Position numbers and translations under genes: made by a program. Below, piece by piece: positions 1 through 7,839 of a stretch of DNA of 28,198 bases (the stretch's first letter is position 1; each line of letters starts with the position of its first letter). The notes under the pieces are model-generated. The model was not told the origin of the DNA and searched no databases. It saw nothing but the letters and a program-made list of their open reading frames with translations. This stretch comes from JANMEB01 sp041740495. GTDB taxonomy: Bacteria > Planctomycetota > Planctomycetia > Pirellulales > Pirellulaceae. The stretch spans positions 1-28,198 of the forward strand of contig JBGSLW010000159.1 of NCBI GenBank assembly GCA_041740495.1, read 5' to 3'.

Positions 1-224
1 CCGCTCACCCGGCCGGACCCCACCATCAGACGGTCCAGAAAGCCGCTGCGGCAACCGACGCCGCAACCTCGGCACGAATCGCAGTCGCCGCATCCACCAC
101 AAGCCAGCCGCCCCATCGCCGGCGCACAACCACAGTCGCCAGTTCCACACGAATGACTGATGCAACAACCGGAAAATCCGGCAGCCGCAACGATCACAGC
201 AGACATCAGTAATAGTGATCTCAT
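1..224 (-). CDS. Cys/Gly-rich lipoprotein, partial (3' end beyond window)
   Basis: Open reading frame from an ATG at 224 that runs leftward off the window without a stop, so only the first 74 codons are seen. It begins MRSLLLMSAVIVAAAGFSGC: a short charged start, a hydrophobic stretch and a lipobox-like FSGC, which predicts a signal-peptidase-II lipoprotein. The mature part is packed with Cys and Gly (CGTGDCGCAP, CGGCGDCDSC, CRGCGVGC), about 13 Cys in the first 40 residues after the lipobox. A GAGG element sits 8 bases before the ATG. Small Cys/Gly-rich exported proteins are common in planctomycetes; the Cys pairs could form disulfides in the envelope or bind metal, but this is inference. No function is known to me. 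The reading frame is convincing because signal peptide, lipobox and ribosome site agree. Confidence 0.75.
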   Translation of the reverse strand, partial: MRSLLLMSAVIVAAAGFSGCCISHSCGTGDCGCAPAMGRLACGGCGDCDSCRGCGVGCRSGFLDRLMVGSGRVS

Positions 225-556
225 CGTTTTATTCCTCGATAGACGGAGACGCACCGGTAGCCGGCCGTCCACCAAACCTGGTAAAGACTCTGGGTCGTGT
301 GCGCTTCGGTCAGACCTTACGGGGCGCAAACGAGGATCACGAGTCGGGGAACTCGCGTTCTATCCGCAATCATCGGTAGGAAAACTGGAAAAATTGAGCA
401 TTTCGGTAAATTGCGTTTTGTCGGAGCATCTGGACTTCCCGGACCACTCCCCCGCACAATCGCCAAAATCGCACGTGATGCGAAGGGTGCATCCAGCACC
501 CAGCACCGACTGCCGAGTCCGACCAGGCTCGGCCGCCCACGCTCAATCGAAGGTGC
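225..556. other. gene-free stretch upstream of the lipoprotein gene
   Basis: About 330 bases between the lipoprotein start and the palindromic element. Overlapping open frames on both strands lack ribosome sites and protein-like composition. The minus-strand promoter of the lipoprotein gene should lie here, but I see no convincing -35/-10 pair. Confidence 0.4.
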
Positions 557-802
557 TAGGCTTTGTCCCAAAACATCTGCCGCATGCGCTAGCCTGCGAT
601 TTCTTCGCGCATCCAACACCGGAAACCGCAGGCTAGCGCCATGCGGCTGATCTCAGCTGAAATAGTACTAAGCTATGTCCCAAAACATCAGCCGCCTGGC
701 GCTAGCCTGCGGTTTCTTCGCGCATCCAACACCGGAAACCGCAGGCTAGCGCATGCGGCTGATCGCAAGGGGACGCGAAACTGTGTTTTGGGACGAAGCC
801 TA
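557..802. mobile_element. MITE-like element with terminal inverted repeats and nested palindromes
   Basis: The ends are 19-bp inverted repeats with one mismatch: TAGGCTTTGTCCCAAAACA at 557-575 and the complement of TAGGCTTCGTCCCAAAACA at 784-802. The interior consists of two similar units about 112 bp apart (starting at 557 and 669), so the left end motif recurs internally near 669-689. Each unit carries a long hairpin: a CGCTAGCCTGCG-type arm, a loop of about 18 bases around TTCGCGCATCCAACACCG, and the complementary GAAACCGCAGGCTAGCG arm. There is no coding capacity, which fits a non-autonomous miniature transposable element or a REP/BIME-like repeat. The right end lies 2 bases from the stop codon of the peptidase gene (805-807), so the transcript of that gene reads straight into these hairpins. 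I see no clear target-site duplication. Confidence 0.65.
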
Positions 803-804
803 AT

Positions 805-1995
805 TCAAAATGCTGCTAGCACCGGGATGACCTCGGTCTGCACACCTCCCGTGACGTGTACGGCTTGCTGCCGATCGATGAACACGTTCACTTCGCTCCG
901 CACCCCGAATTCGGGCAGGTAGATTCCTGGCTCGATCGAGAAACAAGTTTCGGGGAGGATCAGGCGGCCATCTTGGGTCTCCAAATTGTCGATGTGGGTC
1001 CCATTGCCATGCGTTTCTTGGCCAATGTTGTGTCCCGTACGGTGGAAAAAGAACTTTCCGTAACCTGTTTGCTCGATCACGTCGCGCACCGCCTGATCGA
1101 CCTGCCAACCGTACAGAGGCTGCTGTTGGGCGAATGCCTGCCGTACCAGTTCAATCCCGGCATCCCGTGCCGCGGCGACGATTTGAAAGATCTTTGTGTA
1201 TTCGGCCGGGACCGTGTCCCCGACGAAACCAACTTTGGTGAGGTCGGTATAAACCGCGGCGGGTTCGCGCAATTTGCACCACATATCCAAGAGGACAAAG
1301 TCCCCTGTCCGCACCGGCCGATCGCTCCCCCGCTGCGGAGCGTAATGGGGATCGCCGCTGTTCGGCCCGACTCCCACAATGGGTGGATGGTAGGTGGTCA
1401 AGTTGTGCTGGTCGTAAAACGCCATCACATGGTCCTGGACGTCTGACTCATGAATCGCCCGACCGCCGCGGACCGATTCGGCGATGAACCGCCAAGCCAG
1501 TTCGAACGCCTGCTGGTTGAGTCGGTCCGCGCGGAGATGTTGTTCCCACTGTGCGGGGGTCCAGCGCGATTCAAAATAGGAAACCAAGTCCCCCGACGAA
1601 ACCACTTCCACACCGCACGACTGAACCAGTTCGATGGTGCCCGCATCGACCTTGGAGACGTACGGATTCTGATTGCGCGGGCTGTACTCCATCGCGACGC
1701 GGCGGACTCCCGTCAGCAGTTTGGCGACGCCGGCCTCGAGCTCCTGCCAGGTGAGGTAGACTGTCTTGTCGTCGCCGGGCAGATGGTCGAGTGCACCCGA
1801 CTCGATCCGGTGAACCAACTTCCTGGTCGTTCCGTCCGCCCCGATATAATAGAAAAACCGCCGCGACTTGGCTTCGGATTCCGGAATCCCCAGGACCCGC
1901 AGGGCCAGTACATTGGAACCCCGAAAATCGTACAACAGCCACCCCGGGATCTGAAAATTGCGGAGGGTCTCGACGATGGAACTCAAGTCAAACAT
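805..1995 (-). CDS. M24 family metallopeptidase (Xaa-Pro aminopeptidase-like)
   Basis: 396 residues. The N-terminal half resembles a creatinase/prolidase N domain; the C-terminal half is the pita-bread M24 fold. The five expected metal ligands are visible: Asp237 (LLDMW), Asp251 (YTDLT), His322 (HRTGHNIG), Glu355 (SIEPGIY) and Glu368 (RSEVNVF), with an additional His217 in GDPHYAP. This predicts a dinuclear-metal, cytoplasmic peptidase that removes residues in front of proline. The substrate cannot be read from sequence; prolidase and related hydrolases share the fold. The ATG at 1995 has a GAGG site 7 bases upstream and no signal peptide. It is divergent from the secreted-protein gene at 2081 over an 85-base gap, and its stop is followed at once by the palindromic element at 557-802. 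Confidence 0.9.
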   Translation of the reverse strand: MFDLSSIVETLRNFQIPGWLLYDFRGSNVLALRVLGIPESEAKSRRFFYYIGADGTTRKLVHRIESGALDHLPGDDKTVYLTWQELEAGVAKLLTGVRRVAMEYSPRNQNPYVSKVDAGTIELVQSCGVEVVSSGDLVSYFESRWTPAQWEQHLRADRLNQQAFELAWRFIAESVRGGRAIHESDVQDHVMAFYDQHNLTTYHPPIVGVGPNSGDPHYAPQRGSDRPVRTGDFVLLDMWCKLREPAAVYTDLTKVGFVGDTVPAEYTKIFQIVAAARDAGIELVRQAFAQQQPLYGWQVDQAVRDVIEQTGYGKFFFHRTGHNIGQETHGNGTHIDNLETQDGRLILPETCFSIEPGIYLPEFGVRSEVNVFIDRQQAVHVTGGVQTEVIPVLAAF

Positions 1996-2041
1996 GCCGA
2001 CCTCGTACGTAAATTGCCGGTAAACAACGGGGTGAAGACGT

Positions 2042-2047
2042 TATGAT
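2042..2047 (+). promoter_or_regulatory. candidate -10 box for the secreted-protein gene
   Basis: TATGAT matches TATAAT at five of six bases and lies 33 bases before the ATG at 2081. No good -35 box is found at the usual spacing (TTGCCG at 2014 is too far away), so this is tentative. The 85-base divergent gap must also hold the minus-strand peptidase promoter. Confidence 0.3.
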
Positions 2048-2080
2048 AGAAGAATACTCGAGTCCAATCAAAGGTGGCAT

Positions 2081-3274
2081 ATGTTGAGAATTCAACGATG
2101 GTTCGTTTGCGGGTGGATCGGACTGTGGTTCGGTGGAGTCGGCGTGGTCGGGGGGCAGGTCCAGCGGGCAATCCCTCGGGCGCCAGCGCGTCCCTTGAAT
2201 GTTCTGGTGCGTCAGTTCGCCGAGTTCGCCGCGCAGGCGCCGATGGCCCAGGAGCCACAAGAGACGCCCGGCGAGTCGGCTTCGTCGGCCGACCCTCCGG
2301 TCGTGGTGGAGTCCGTCGCCGCACCGCGGGAGGCCCGTCCCAATGAACTTCGCTTCCACCTGTGGGATGGCAACGTGATCACTGGGGACTTGGGAATCAG
2401 CGAGATCGTCGTGCGGACCGAGTTCGGGGCTTTGACGATTCCGGTCGCCAAGGTGCAGTCGATCCGCCCCGGCCTCGATAGCTTTCCGGCGCGGCAGACC
2501 CACATCGCTCAACTGGTGGAGGCCTTGGGGGCCCCCGATTTCCAGCAGCGCGAAACGGCTCGCCGAGAGCTCCTGGCGATGGGCCGATTATTGCACCGCG
2601 AGATCTTTCGCTTCACCGACGGAGACAACGGCGAACGCAAACGACATCTCGACGAAATCCGCAAAGAGTTCGAATCGCAGATGGACGAACTGGCGGCGGA
2701 TGAGGAATGGGGGGATGAATCCCAAATGCAACCCTTGATTCGCCAGGATCAGATCGTCACTGCGGACTTTACGATCGTGGGCAAAATCGAACCCGCGACA
2801 TTTCAAGTTGCCAGCAAGTACGGCCCATTGACGGTCGCACTGGCCGATGTGCGCTTCGCGGACCGCGAACATTCCGGAAGTCTGGTGCGGCGGACCACCG
2901 TGACCGTGGTGGGGACGGACTTCGCCGGTAGCAGCATGAAGTCGACCGGGATTCGTCTGGAACGCGGCGACAAGATATCCGTCCGGGCCACTGGCAACAT
3001 CACGATGACGCCTTGGGGAAATCAGTCGATCGCCAACCCCGACGGCAATCTGGGCTACGGCAACTTCGAAGGGCACGGCGGGGGCACGCTGTTGGGCCGC
3101 ATCGGGGATAGCGGCGATTACATCAAACTCGGCAGCAAAGCCACCTTCACCGCCGGCAAAGCGGGCATCCTGCATGTGGGCGTCGCCGTGCAAGGCGACT
3201 ACGCCCAGCAAGGGTACCAATTCCCCGGCGAATACAAAGTCAAACTGGTGGTGGAAAGTCAATCGACCGAGTGA
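2081..3274 (+). CDS. exported protein with PA-IL-like C-terminal domain
   Basis: 397 residues. The N-terminus is hydrophobic (WFVCGWIGLWFGGVGVVGG), a likely signal peptide. A Pro/Ala-rich linker follows, then a segment around residues 90-130 (LRFHLWDGNVITGDLGISEIVVRTEFGALTIPVAKVQSI) of the kind that recurs in planctomycete secreted proteins. A short helical stretch near residue 150 (DFQQRETARRELLAMG) is HEAT-like, and a second WDG-type strand set occurs around 240-265. Residues about 274-393 (VTVVGTDFAGSSMK through GEYKVKLVVE) look like the LecA/PA-IL-like beta-sandwich domain, with GDKISVRATGNITMTPWG and a Gly-rich loop. That fold binds sugars in LecA, but I cannot verify ligand residues here, so sugar or cell-surface binding is inference. 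The start at 2081 has AAAGGTGG 4-11 bases upstream. Confidence 0.75.
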   Translation: MLRIQRWFVCGWIGLWFGGVGVVGGQVQRAIPRAPARPLNVLVRQFAEFAAQAPMAQEPQETPGESASSADPPVVVESVAAPREARPNELRFHLWDGNVITGDLGISEIVVRTEFGALTIPVAKVQSIRPGLDSFPARQTHIAQLVEALGAPDFQQRETARRELLAMGRLLHREIFRFTDGDNGERKRHLDEIRKEFESQMDELAADEEWGDESQMQPLIRQDQIVTADFTIVGKIEPATFQVASKYGPLTVALADVRFADREHSGSLVRRTTVTVVGTDFAGSSMKSTGIRLERGDKISVRATGNITMTPWGNQSIANPDGNLGYGNFEGHGGGTLLGRIGDSGDYIKLGSKATFTAGKAGILHVGVAVQGDYAQQGYQFPGEYKVKLVVESQSTE

Positions 3275-3307
3275 CGCTTCCAGGTACGGCGGTCGCATCT
3301 GCCGCGA

Positions 3308-4498
3308 CTAGTCCACGTCGTCCCCAAAATGGCGGCGATGCGTATCCTCAAAGAACTTTTCGGTCATGCCGGCGATGTAATCTGCGGCGGCTCGCGGGAG
3401 TCCTACCGTCGAGATGCGCCTTTGGTATTGGTCCGGTATCCACTCGGGATGTCGCAGATACCCGGCGAACATCCGTTCCATCCTCGCCTGGGCGCGTTCC
3501 CGGACCACAATCAAGGTCGGATGTCGGTAGACGGAGCGATACAGAAACTGTTCCCATTCCCGTTTCAAGTCAGCGACGGCCGGGCTGGGTTGGATCCGGA
3601 AGTCGCTGGCCAGCGCCTCGGCCTGGGAACGGAACCGCCGCCGCTCCAACTCCTCTGCTGTGTGGGTGAGCAAATCGGTGACCTGGTACTCGATCAGGCG
3701 GTGCACCAAGCCCTTGCGGAGCATCTCCATATCCAGCGCCGGGTAACGCGCGCGGACGTACTCCAGACACTCGCGGACCAGGCGGACCTCTTCCAGGGCA
3801 TCCAGGCTGACGAGTCCCAACTTGAGGGCGTCATCGGTATCGTGGGCGTCGTACGCCATGCTGTCGGCCGCGTCGACCAGTTGCACCTCCAGCGGCAGGG
3901 TGCCGCGGCGATCCGATTTGTCGACTCGAGCCCACTGCCCTGCCAAGACTTCACGGGTCAGATTCAGTCCGGGAAACGTGGTGAACCGTTGCTCCAATTC
4001 GCGGACCAACGTCAATGCGTACTGGTTGTGGGAGAATCCCCCCTCGCCGCGCAAACAGGCATCCAACACATCCTCGCCGGCGTGCCCGTAGGGCGGGTGG
4101 CCGACATCGTGCACCAAGGCCAGGGCTTCGATCAGGTCTTCGTTCAATCGAATCGCGCGGCCGATCGTTCGAGCAATCGTGGCCACTTCCTGAGTATGCG
4201 TCAGGCGAGTGCGGTGGTAATCCCCCATCTCGCCGGTGAAGACCTGCATCTTGCCGCTGAGCCGTCGATACGCCGAACTGTGCAAGATCCGATCGCGATC
4301 GCGCTGAAACGGGCCGCGGTACGGATGCTCGGGTTCGGCGAATTCTCTCCCCGCAGATTGTGCGCTGAACGACGCATAGGGCGCCAACAAACTCGACTCG
4401 CGCTCCGCGGCGGTCGCTACCAGATTCCAGACGGATTCCGCGTTCACCACGCAACCACGCAGTTCAGATCTTGAGTTGTCGACGGAGATTCGCCGCAT
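3308..4498 (-). CDS. dgt: deoxyguanosinetriphosphate triphosphohydrolase-like HD protein
   Basis: 396 residues from the ATG at 4498. HD-domain dNTP triphosphohydrolase: conserved N-terminal segment (LLAPYASFSAQSAGREFAEP), FQRDRDRILHSSAYRRL, then the metal-binding set His101 (RTRLTH) and His130-Asp131 (LVHDVGHPPYGHAG). A later Asp in VDAADSMAYDAHDTDDA completes the HD site. The family hydrolyses dNTPs to deoxynucleoside plus triphosphate and helps control dNTP pools; substrate preference is not visible. The gene overlaps the end of the aldolase gene: the ATG at 4498 has AGGCGG six bases upstream but lies inside the aldolase frame. A GTG at 4447 or 4450, just after the aldolase stop, is a reasonable alternative and would fit the usual family N-terminus. 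The operon with aldolase is inferred from the overlap. Confidence 0.9.
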   Translation of the reverse strand: MRRISVDNSRSELRGCVVNAESVWNLVATAAERESSLLAPYASFSAQSAGREFAEPEHPYRGPFQRDRDRILHSSAYRRLSGKMQVFTGEMGDYHRTRLTHTQEVATIARTIGRAIRLNEDLIEALALVHDVGHPPYGHAGEDVLDACLRGEGGFSHNQYALTLVRELEQRFTTFPGLNLTREVLAGQWARVDKSDRRGTLPLEVQLVDAADSMAYDAHDTDDALKLGLVSLDALEEVRLVRECLEYVRARYPALDMEMLRKGLVHRLIEYQVTDLLTHTAEELERRRFRSQAEALASDFRIQPSPAVADLKREWEQFLYRSVYRHPTLIVVRERAQARMERMFAGYLRHPEWIPDQYQRRISTVGLPRAAADYIAGMTEKFFEDTHRRHFGDDVD

Positions 4499-5480
4499 GT
4501 CCCGCCTGCCCAAACGCAATCATCCGATCGCGGCAAACCTCTTTCATCGCCGCGCGAGCCGGCACCAGGTAATCGCGCGGATCGAATTTCTCCGGCGACT
4601 CCACCAAAACCTGACGAATCGCCGCGGTAATCGCGATTCGATTGTCCGTGTCGACGTTGATTTTCCGCACTCCGTGTTGGATCCCGCGTTGAATCTCGTC
4701 GATCGGGACGCCCCAGGTCTGCCGCATCTTGCCCCCGTATTTGTTGAGCAAATCTTGCAGATGCTGGGGTACGCTGCTGCTGCCGTGCATCACCAGGTGG
4801 CAGTTCGGCAAGCGGCGATGGATCTCTTCGATCCGACTCATCGCCAAGACTTCGCCATCCGGGCGCCGGGTGAATTTGTAGGCGCCGTGGCTGGTTCCGA
4901 TCGCGACTGCCAACGCGTCGACCCCTGTTTCCGCCACGAATTGCTCAGCTTGTTCCGGATCGGTCAGCAACTGATCGCGGGAGAGCTCGCCGGTCGCGCC
5001 GTGGCCATCCTCTTGTTCGCCGTGACCGCTCTCCAGCGAGCCCAAACAGCCCAATTCTCCCTCGACCGAAACGTTGCGGGGGTGGGCCCGCTGGACGACG
5101 TCTCGCGTGACGCGCACGTTGTACGGATAGTCGGCAGGCGTCTTGCCATCTTCCTGCAGCGATCCATCCATCATCACCGAAGTGAAGCCGTTTTCGATGG
5201 CGCTCAGGCAGGTCGCCACACTATTTCCGTGATCTTGGTGCATCACGATCGGCAGATGGGGATACAGCTCCGACGCGGCCAGCATCAAATGCCGCAAGTA
5301 GTTGTCCTGGGAATACTTGCGGGCCCCCCGCGAGGCCTGAACGATCACCGGCGAGTCCGTGTCATGAGCCGCCTCCATGATCGCCTGGATTTGCTCCATG
5401 TTGTTGACGTTGAGCGCGGCGACACCGTAATTGTGTTCCGCGGCATGGTCGAGGACGACTCGCAATGGTACCAAGGGCAT
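4464..5480 (-). CDS. fba: class II fructose-bisphosphate aldolase
   Basis: 338 residues from the ATG at 5480 (MPLVPLRVVLDHAAEHNYGV), the usual family start; a TTG at 5519 would add 13 non-conserved residues. It catalyses reversible cleavage of fructose 1,6-bisphosphate to glyceraldehyde 3-phosphate and dihydroxyacetone phosphate in glycolysis, gluconeogenesis or a pentose cycle. Visible active-site features are HQDHGNS (Asp83 catalytic, His84 zinc), His198 in GTSHGAYKF, His232 in MHGSSSVP and the phosphate-binding NVDTDNR at 275-281. An insertion rich in Gly, Glu and His (SLESGHGEQEDGHGATGE, about residues 148-165) is typical of the CbbA/type-B subgroup. The dGTPase gene starts at its 3' end. 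The upstream Shine-Dalgarno is weak (GAGATACAAGCTC before ATG). Confidence 0.95.
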   Translation of the reverse strand: MPLVPLRVVLDHAAEHNYGVAALNVNNMEQIQAIMEAAHDTDSPVIVQASRGARKYSQDNYLRHLMLAASELYPHLPIVMHQDHGNSVATCLSAIENGFTSVMMDGSLQEDGKTPADYPYNVRVTRDVVQRAHPRNVSVEGELGCLGSLESGHGEQEDGHGATGELSRDQLLTDPEQAEQFVAETGVDALAVAIGTSHGAYKFTRRPDGEVLAMSRIEEIHRRLPNCHLVMHGSSSVPQHLQDLLNKYGGKMRQTWGVPIDEIQRGIQHGVRKINVDTDNRIAITAAIRQVLVESPEKFDPRDYLVPARAAMKEVCRDRMIAFGQAGHAANLRRQLKI

Positions 5481-5585
5481 GAGCTTGTATCTCGCGGGAT
5501 CGAAAAGCGATGGGGACAACAGCCGCCGATAAAGGCGTTCAGGCAGACTCGATTATCCCGTCCCTTGAGGAGATGAACAAGCCGG

Positions 5586-6503
5586 TCAAGTCCCAGGGGT
5601 GACGAGCGGCGGCGTCGTCTTCCGCGGCGCGAACAGGTCGTCCGGTTGGGAATGGACGAGTCGAATCAACAGAATTCGCAGCATGCCCCGTTCCGGCTCG
5701 GCGAAGAAGTGCCGCCCCAATCCTCCGGGAGGATCGGTCGGCCCCACGATCAGCGTTTGCCCGACCCGCATCCGACAAGCAAATTCCAACTCGTGGAACG
5801 GAGTCTCGTCCAACAGGGGGCGCAACAGGAATTGGCTTTGCTCTACGGTGTACTTGTTCCGCGGCGTTCCATGCCGCAATTTGGGTGTGACAACCAGGTT
5901 GACGGAGCGATCGCCGAACGGATGTGTCCGCAGGCCCAATGCCCCGGCCGCGTGTTGGCAGCTCCCCGTCCGCACCACAGCTTGTTCTCCGGCAATTTGC
6001 CAGTCAAGCAGCTCGCGGATCGGAGTGACATCCAAATCGAACGTCTCGCGGGCGCGACTCTGAATTTGCTTGTAGGGCAAGGCCGCCAGCGGCTTCGCCT
6101 GCGACGCACCGATCAGCTCATGCACCGCGGCGGGGAGCTGGCTGGAAGCCACGCCAGCCCGAATCCCGTTCCGATCGATCGCCCTTCGCGCTTCGACGCC
6201 GATCGCCTGATCGTCGACTTCGTCCCACATCCGATGGAGCAATTCGACTCGTCCGGCATCGACCTCGATGGTCAGGATTTCCAGGATCGAGGCATCCGAT
6301 GAAGGCTTGGGCTTGGCCAGGGGCGAATGGCCATAAGGTGAAGGTTGAAGCGGCTGACAGCCGGCCCCCCCCAGACAGAGGCCACAACAGACAAGCAACA
6401 GCCATGCGAGTCGGCGGTCGCCGAGACCCAACGGCATGGAAAAAGGGTCGGCGCCAAAAGGCGTCCAGGTGGAGCGGACGGTTCGCGAAAATCGGCACGT
6501 CAT
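5586..6503 (-). CDS. planctomycete lipoprotein of unknown function
   Basis: 305 residues from the ATG at 6503, chosen because GGAG lies six bases upstream; an ATG at 6515 and one at 6437 (directly before the hydrophobic stretch) are alternatives. The segment LGDRRLAWLLLVCCGLCLGGAGC is a signal peptide ending in a lipobox (GGAGC), so the protein should be lipidated and anchored in the envelope. With the 6503 start the positively charged leader is unusually long, about 30 residues before the hydrophobic core, which favours 6437 if a short leader is required. The mature part has a Pro/Ser/Lys linker and then a mixed alpha/beta region with no catalytic motif I can name. It is a stand-alone or second gene of a minus-strand pair with the thioredoxin gene, 121 bases downstream of it. 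Confidence 0.7.
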   Translation of the reverse strand: MTCRFSRTVRSTWTPFGADPFSMPLGLGDRRLAWLLLVCCGLCLGGAGCQPLQPSPYGHSPLAKPKPSSDASILEILTIEVDAGRVELLHRMWDEVDDQAIGVEARRAIDRNGIRAGVASSQLPAAVHELIGASQAKPLAALPYKQIQSRARETFDLDVTPIRELLDWQIAGEQAVVRTGSCQHAAGALGLRTHPFGDRSVNLVVTPKLRHGTPRNKYTVEQSQFLLRPLLDETPFHELEFACRMRVGQTLIVGPTDPPGGLGRHFFAEPERGMLRILLIRLVHSQPDDLFAPRKTTPPLVTPGT

Positions 6504-6624
6504 CGCGGACTCCATGCTCCTCGCAGCGGCCTGTCGGTTGGCCGCAACCTTCGAATCGGGGCGGCCCAACTTCGCCGTGTTGTAAGTTAAACCAACCGCG
6601 GGGGTCAATCCGAATCGAGCCCCG

Positions 6625-7839
6625 TTATCGCAAAATCACCGGTGCATCTGCGAATTGCGTCGCCAGTTGGACCTCGTTCAGATAGCGATTCGGATCGTAC
6701 AGAAAGGCCGCCCGATTCTCCTCGCTGCGGAACAGCAACAAGACATTGCGAGATTCCAGGGGATGGAACACGTGGTATTTCATTTCCCCCGACTGCAAAT
6801 CACCCGTCCGCGAATACTCGACCGGATCGTTGCCAGCCAATACAGGACTGAAGACGTCGGGCGTCAAGCGGAATCGTTCGAACGCCTCCCGTGACGCAAA
6901 AAAATACAACCGCCCGCGATGCACACAACCCCAGCGCGAATTGCCGGCCGTCGGCGTCCCGGTTTGGTAAAGAGTCACGGGGCAAAGGCCCTCCAACCCC
7001 AACGGCGCGGGGAGGTTTCCCACGACGCGAGCCTGCATCGCCGCCGCGAACTCGGTCCGGCCAGACATGCCCGCGGGACCCACCGGACTCGAGGGACTGG
7101 CGGAACCGGTGGGGACCTCCACCTTGGGGCGCAATAGCTGACCCGAGGACCAGGCAGGGGAGTCGGGCGGACTCGTCGCTATCGAATCTGCCGATAAGTT
7201 TGCGTGTGAAACGAGATTGCCGACGGCGTCGCCTTGGGAGGCAACTGCAGCAGGCGTCGAGCCAAGGTCTTCGTCGCCTTGCCGATCGACATAATTGAGG
7301 AGCGTCAACGGCTCTCGACTGATGCTCCCCTGGCCGGCGGGCATATAAGCCCGCTCGCCGCTCGCGTTCGGAAATCGCGACCCGAGTTCCGATGCGACCT
7401 TAAATGTCCCCGGGTGGGTACGGCGATAGGTCTCCGCCACACTGGTGAGCATATGGAGGTAGCCATCGCTGTTGTTCGGCGAGGCTCGCTTGGTGATCAA
7501 CTGGCCATCGGGGCTGAGCATCACATCGTGGGGAATCGTGCGGATTTCAAACTTTTTCGCAAGCTGTGGGAATTTTTCGACATCGATTTTGACCGGGATA
7601 TAATCCGCGGCAACGGCGGATCCAATCATGGCGTGGGTGAACACAAAATGGTCGAGATTGAGGCACGGGCGGCAGTAAGTCCCCCAAAAATGCACGAGGA
7701 CAATTTTGTTTTCGGCGACGGCCTGGCGTTGAGCCGTCTCCAGATCGGTGAGCCACTCGATCGCGCTGTTTTGGGCCGCGGACCACGTGACGCTGGCGAG
7801 CGGGATACTCACGGCGAGACAAAGAACGCGAACCAGCAT
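6625..7839 (-). CDS. exported thioredoxin-fold protein with C-terminal YHS-type domain
   Basis: 404 residues from the ATG at 7839, which has GAGGGG ahead of it and is followed directly by a signal peptide (MLVRVLCLAVSIPLASVTWSAA); the longer frame to 8016 has no such support. Residues about 26-150 are a thioredoxin fold of the DUF255/thioredoxin-7 kind with the redox pair Cys56-Arg-Pro-Cys59 (HFWGTYCRPCLNLD) and a cis-Pro segment (IRTIPHDVML). A low-complexity Ser/Pro/Ala linker follows. Residues about 281-345 (GLEGLCPVTLYQTG, CVHRGRLYFFASREAFERFRLTPDVFSPVLAGNDPVEY) match the YHS-like module found in planctomycete exported proteins, and a second partial repeat (FLYDPNRYL) ends the protein. 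The likely role is periplasmic thiol-disulfide exchange or metal handling; the partner is unknown. Confidence 0.85.
   Translation of the reverse strand: MLVRVLCLAVSIPLASVTWSAAQNSAIEWLTDLETAQRQAVAENKIVLVHFWGTYCRPCLNLDHFVFTHAMIGSAVAADYIPVKIDVEKFPQLAKKFEIRTIPHDVMLSPDGQLITKRASPNNSDGYLHMLTSVAETYRRTHPGTFKVASELGSRFPNASGERAYMPAGQGSISREPLTLLNYVDRQGDEDLGSTPAAVASQGDAVGNLVSHANLSADSIATSPPDSPAWSSGQLLRPKVEVPTGSASPSSPVGPAGMSGRTEFAAAMQARVVGNLPAPLGLEGLCPVTLYQTGTPTAGNSRWGCVHRGRLYFFASREAFERFRLTPDVFSPVLAGNDPVEYSRTGDLQSGEMKYHVFHPLESRNVLLLFRSEENRAAFLYDPNRYLNEVQLATQFADAPVILR

Noticed and set aside
5481..5519. TTG start that would lengthen the aldolase by 13 residues
   Set aside because: The ATG at 5480 gives the normal family N-terminus; the extension is not conserved-looking and TTG is a weak start.
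4476..5576. 366-codon plus-strand frame opposite the aldolase gene
   Set aside because: Arg/His-rich antisense translation of a conserved enzyme gene; no support.
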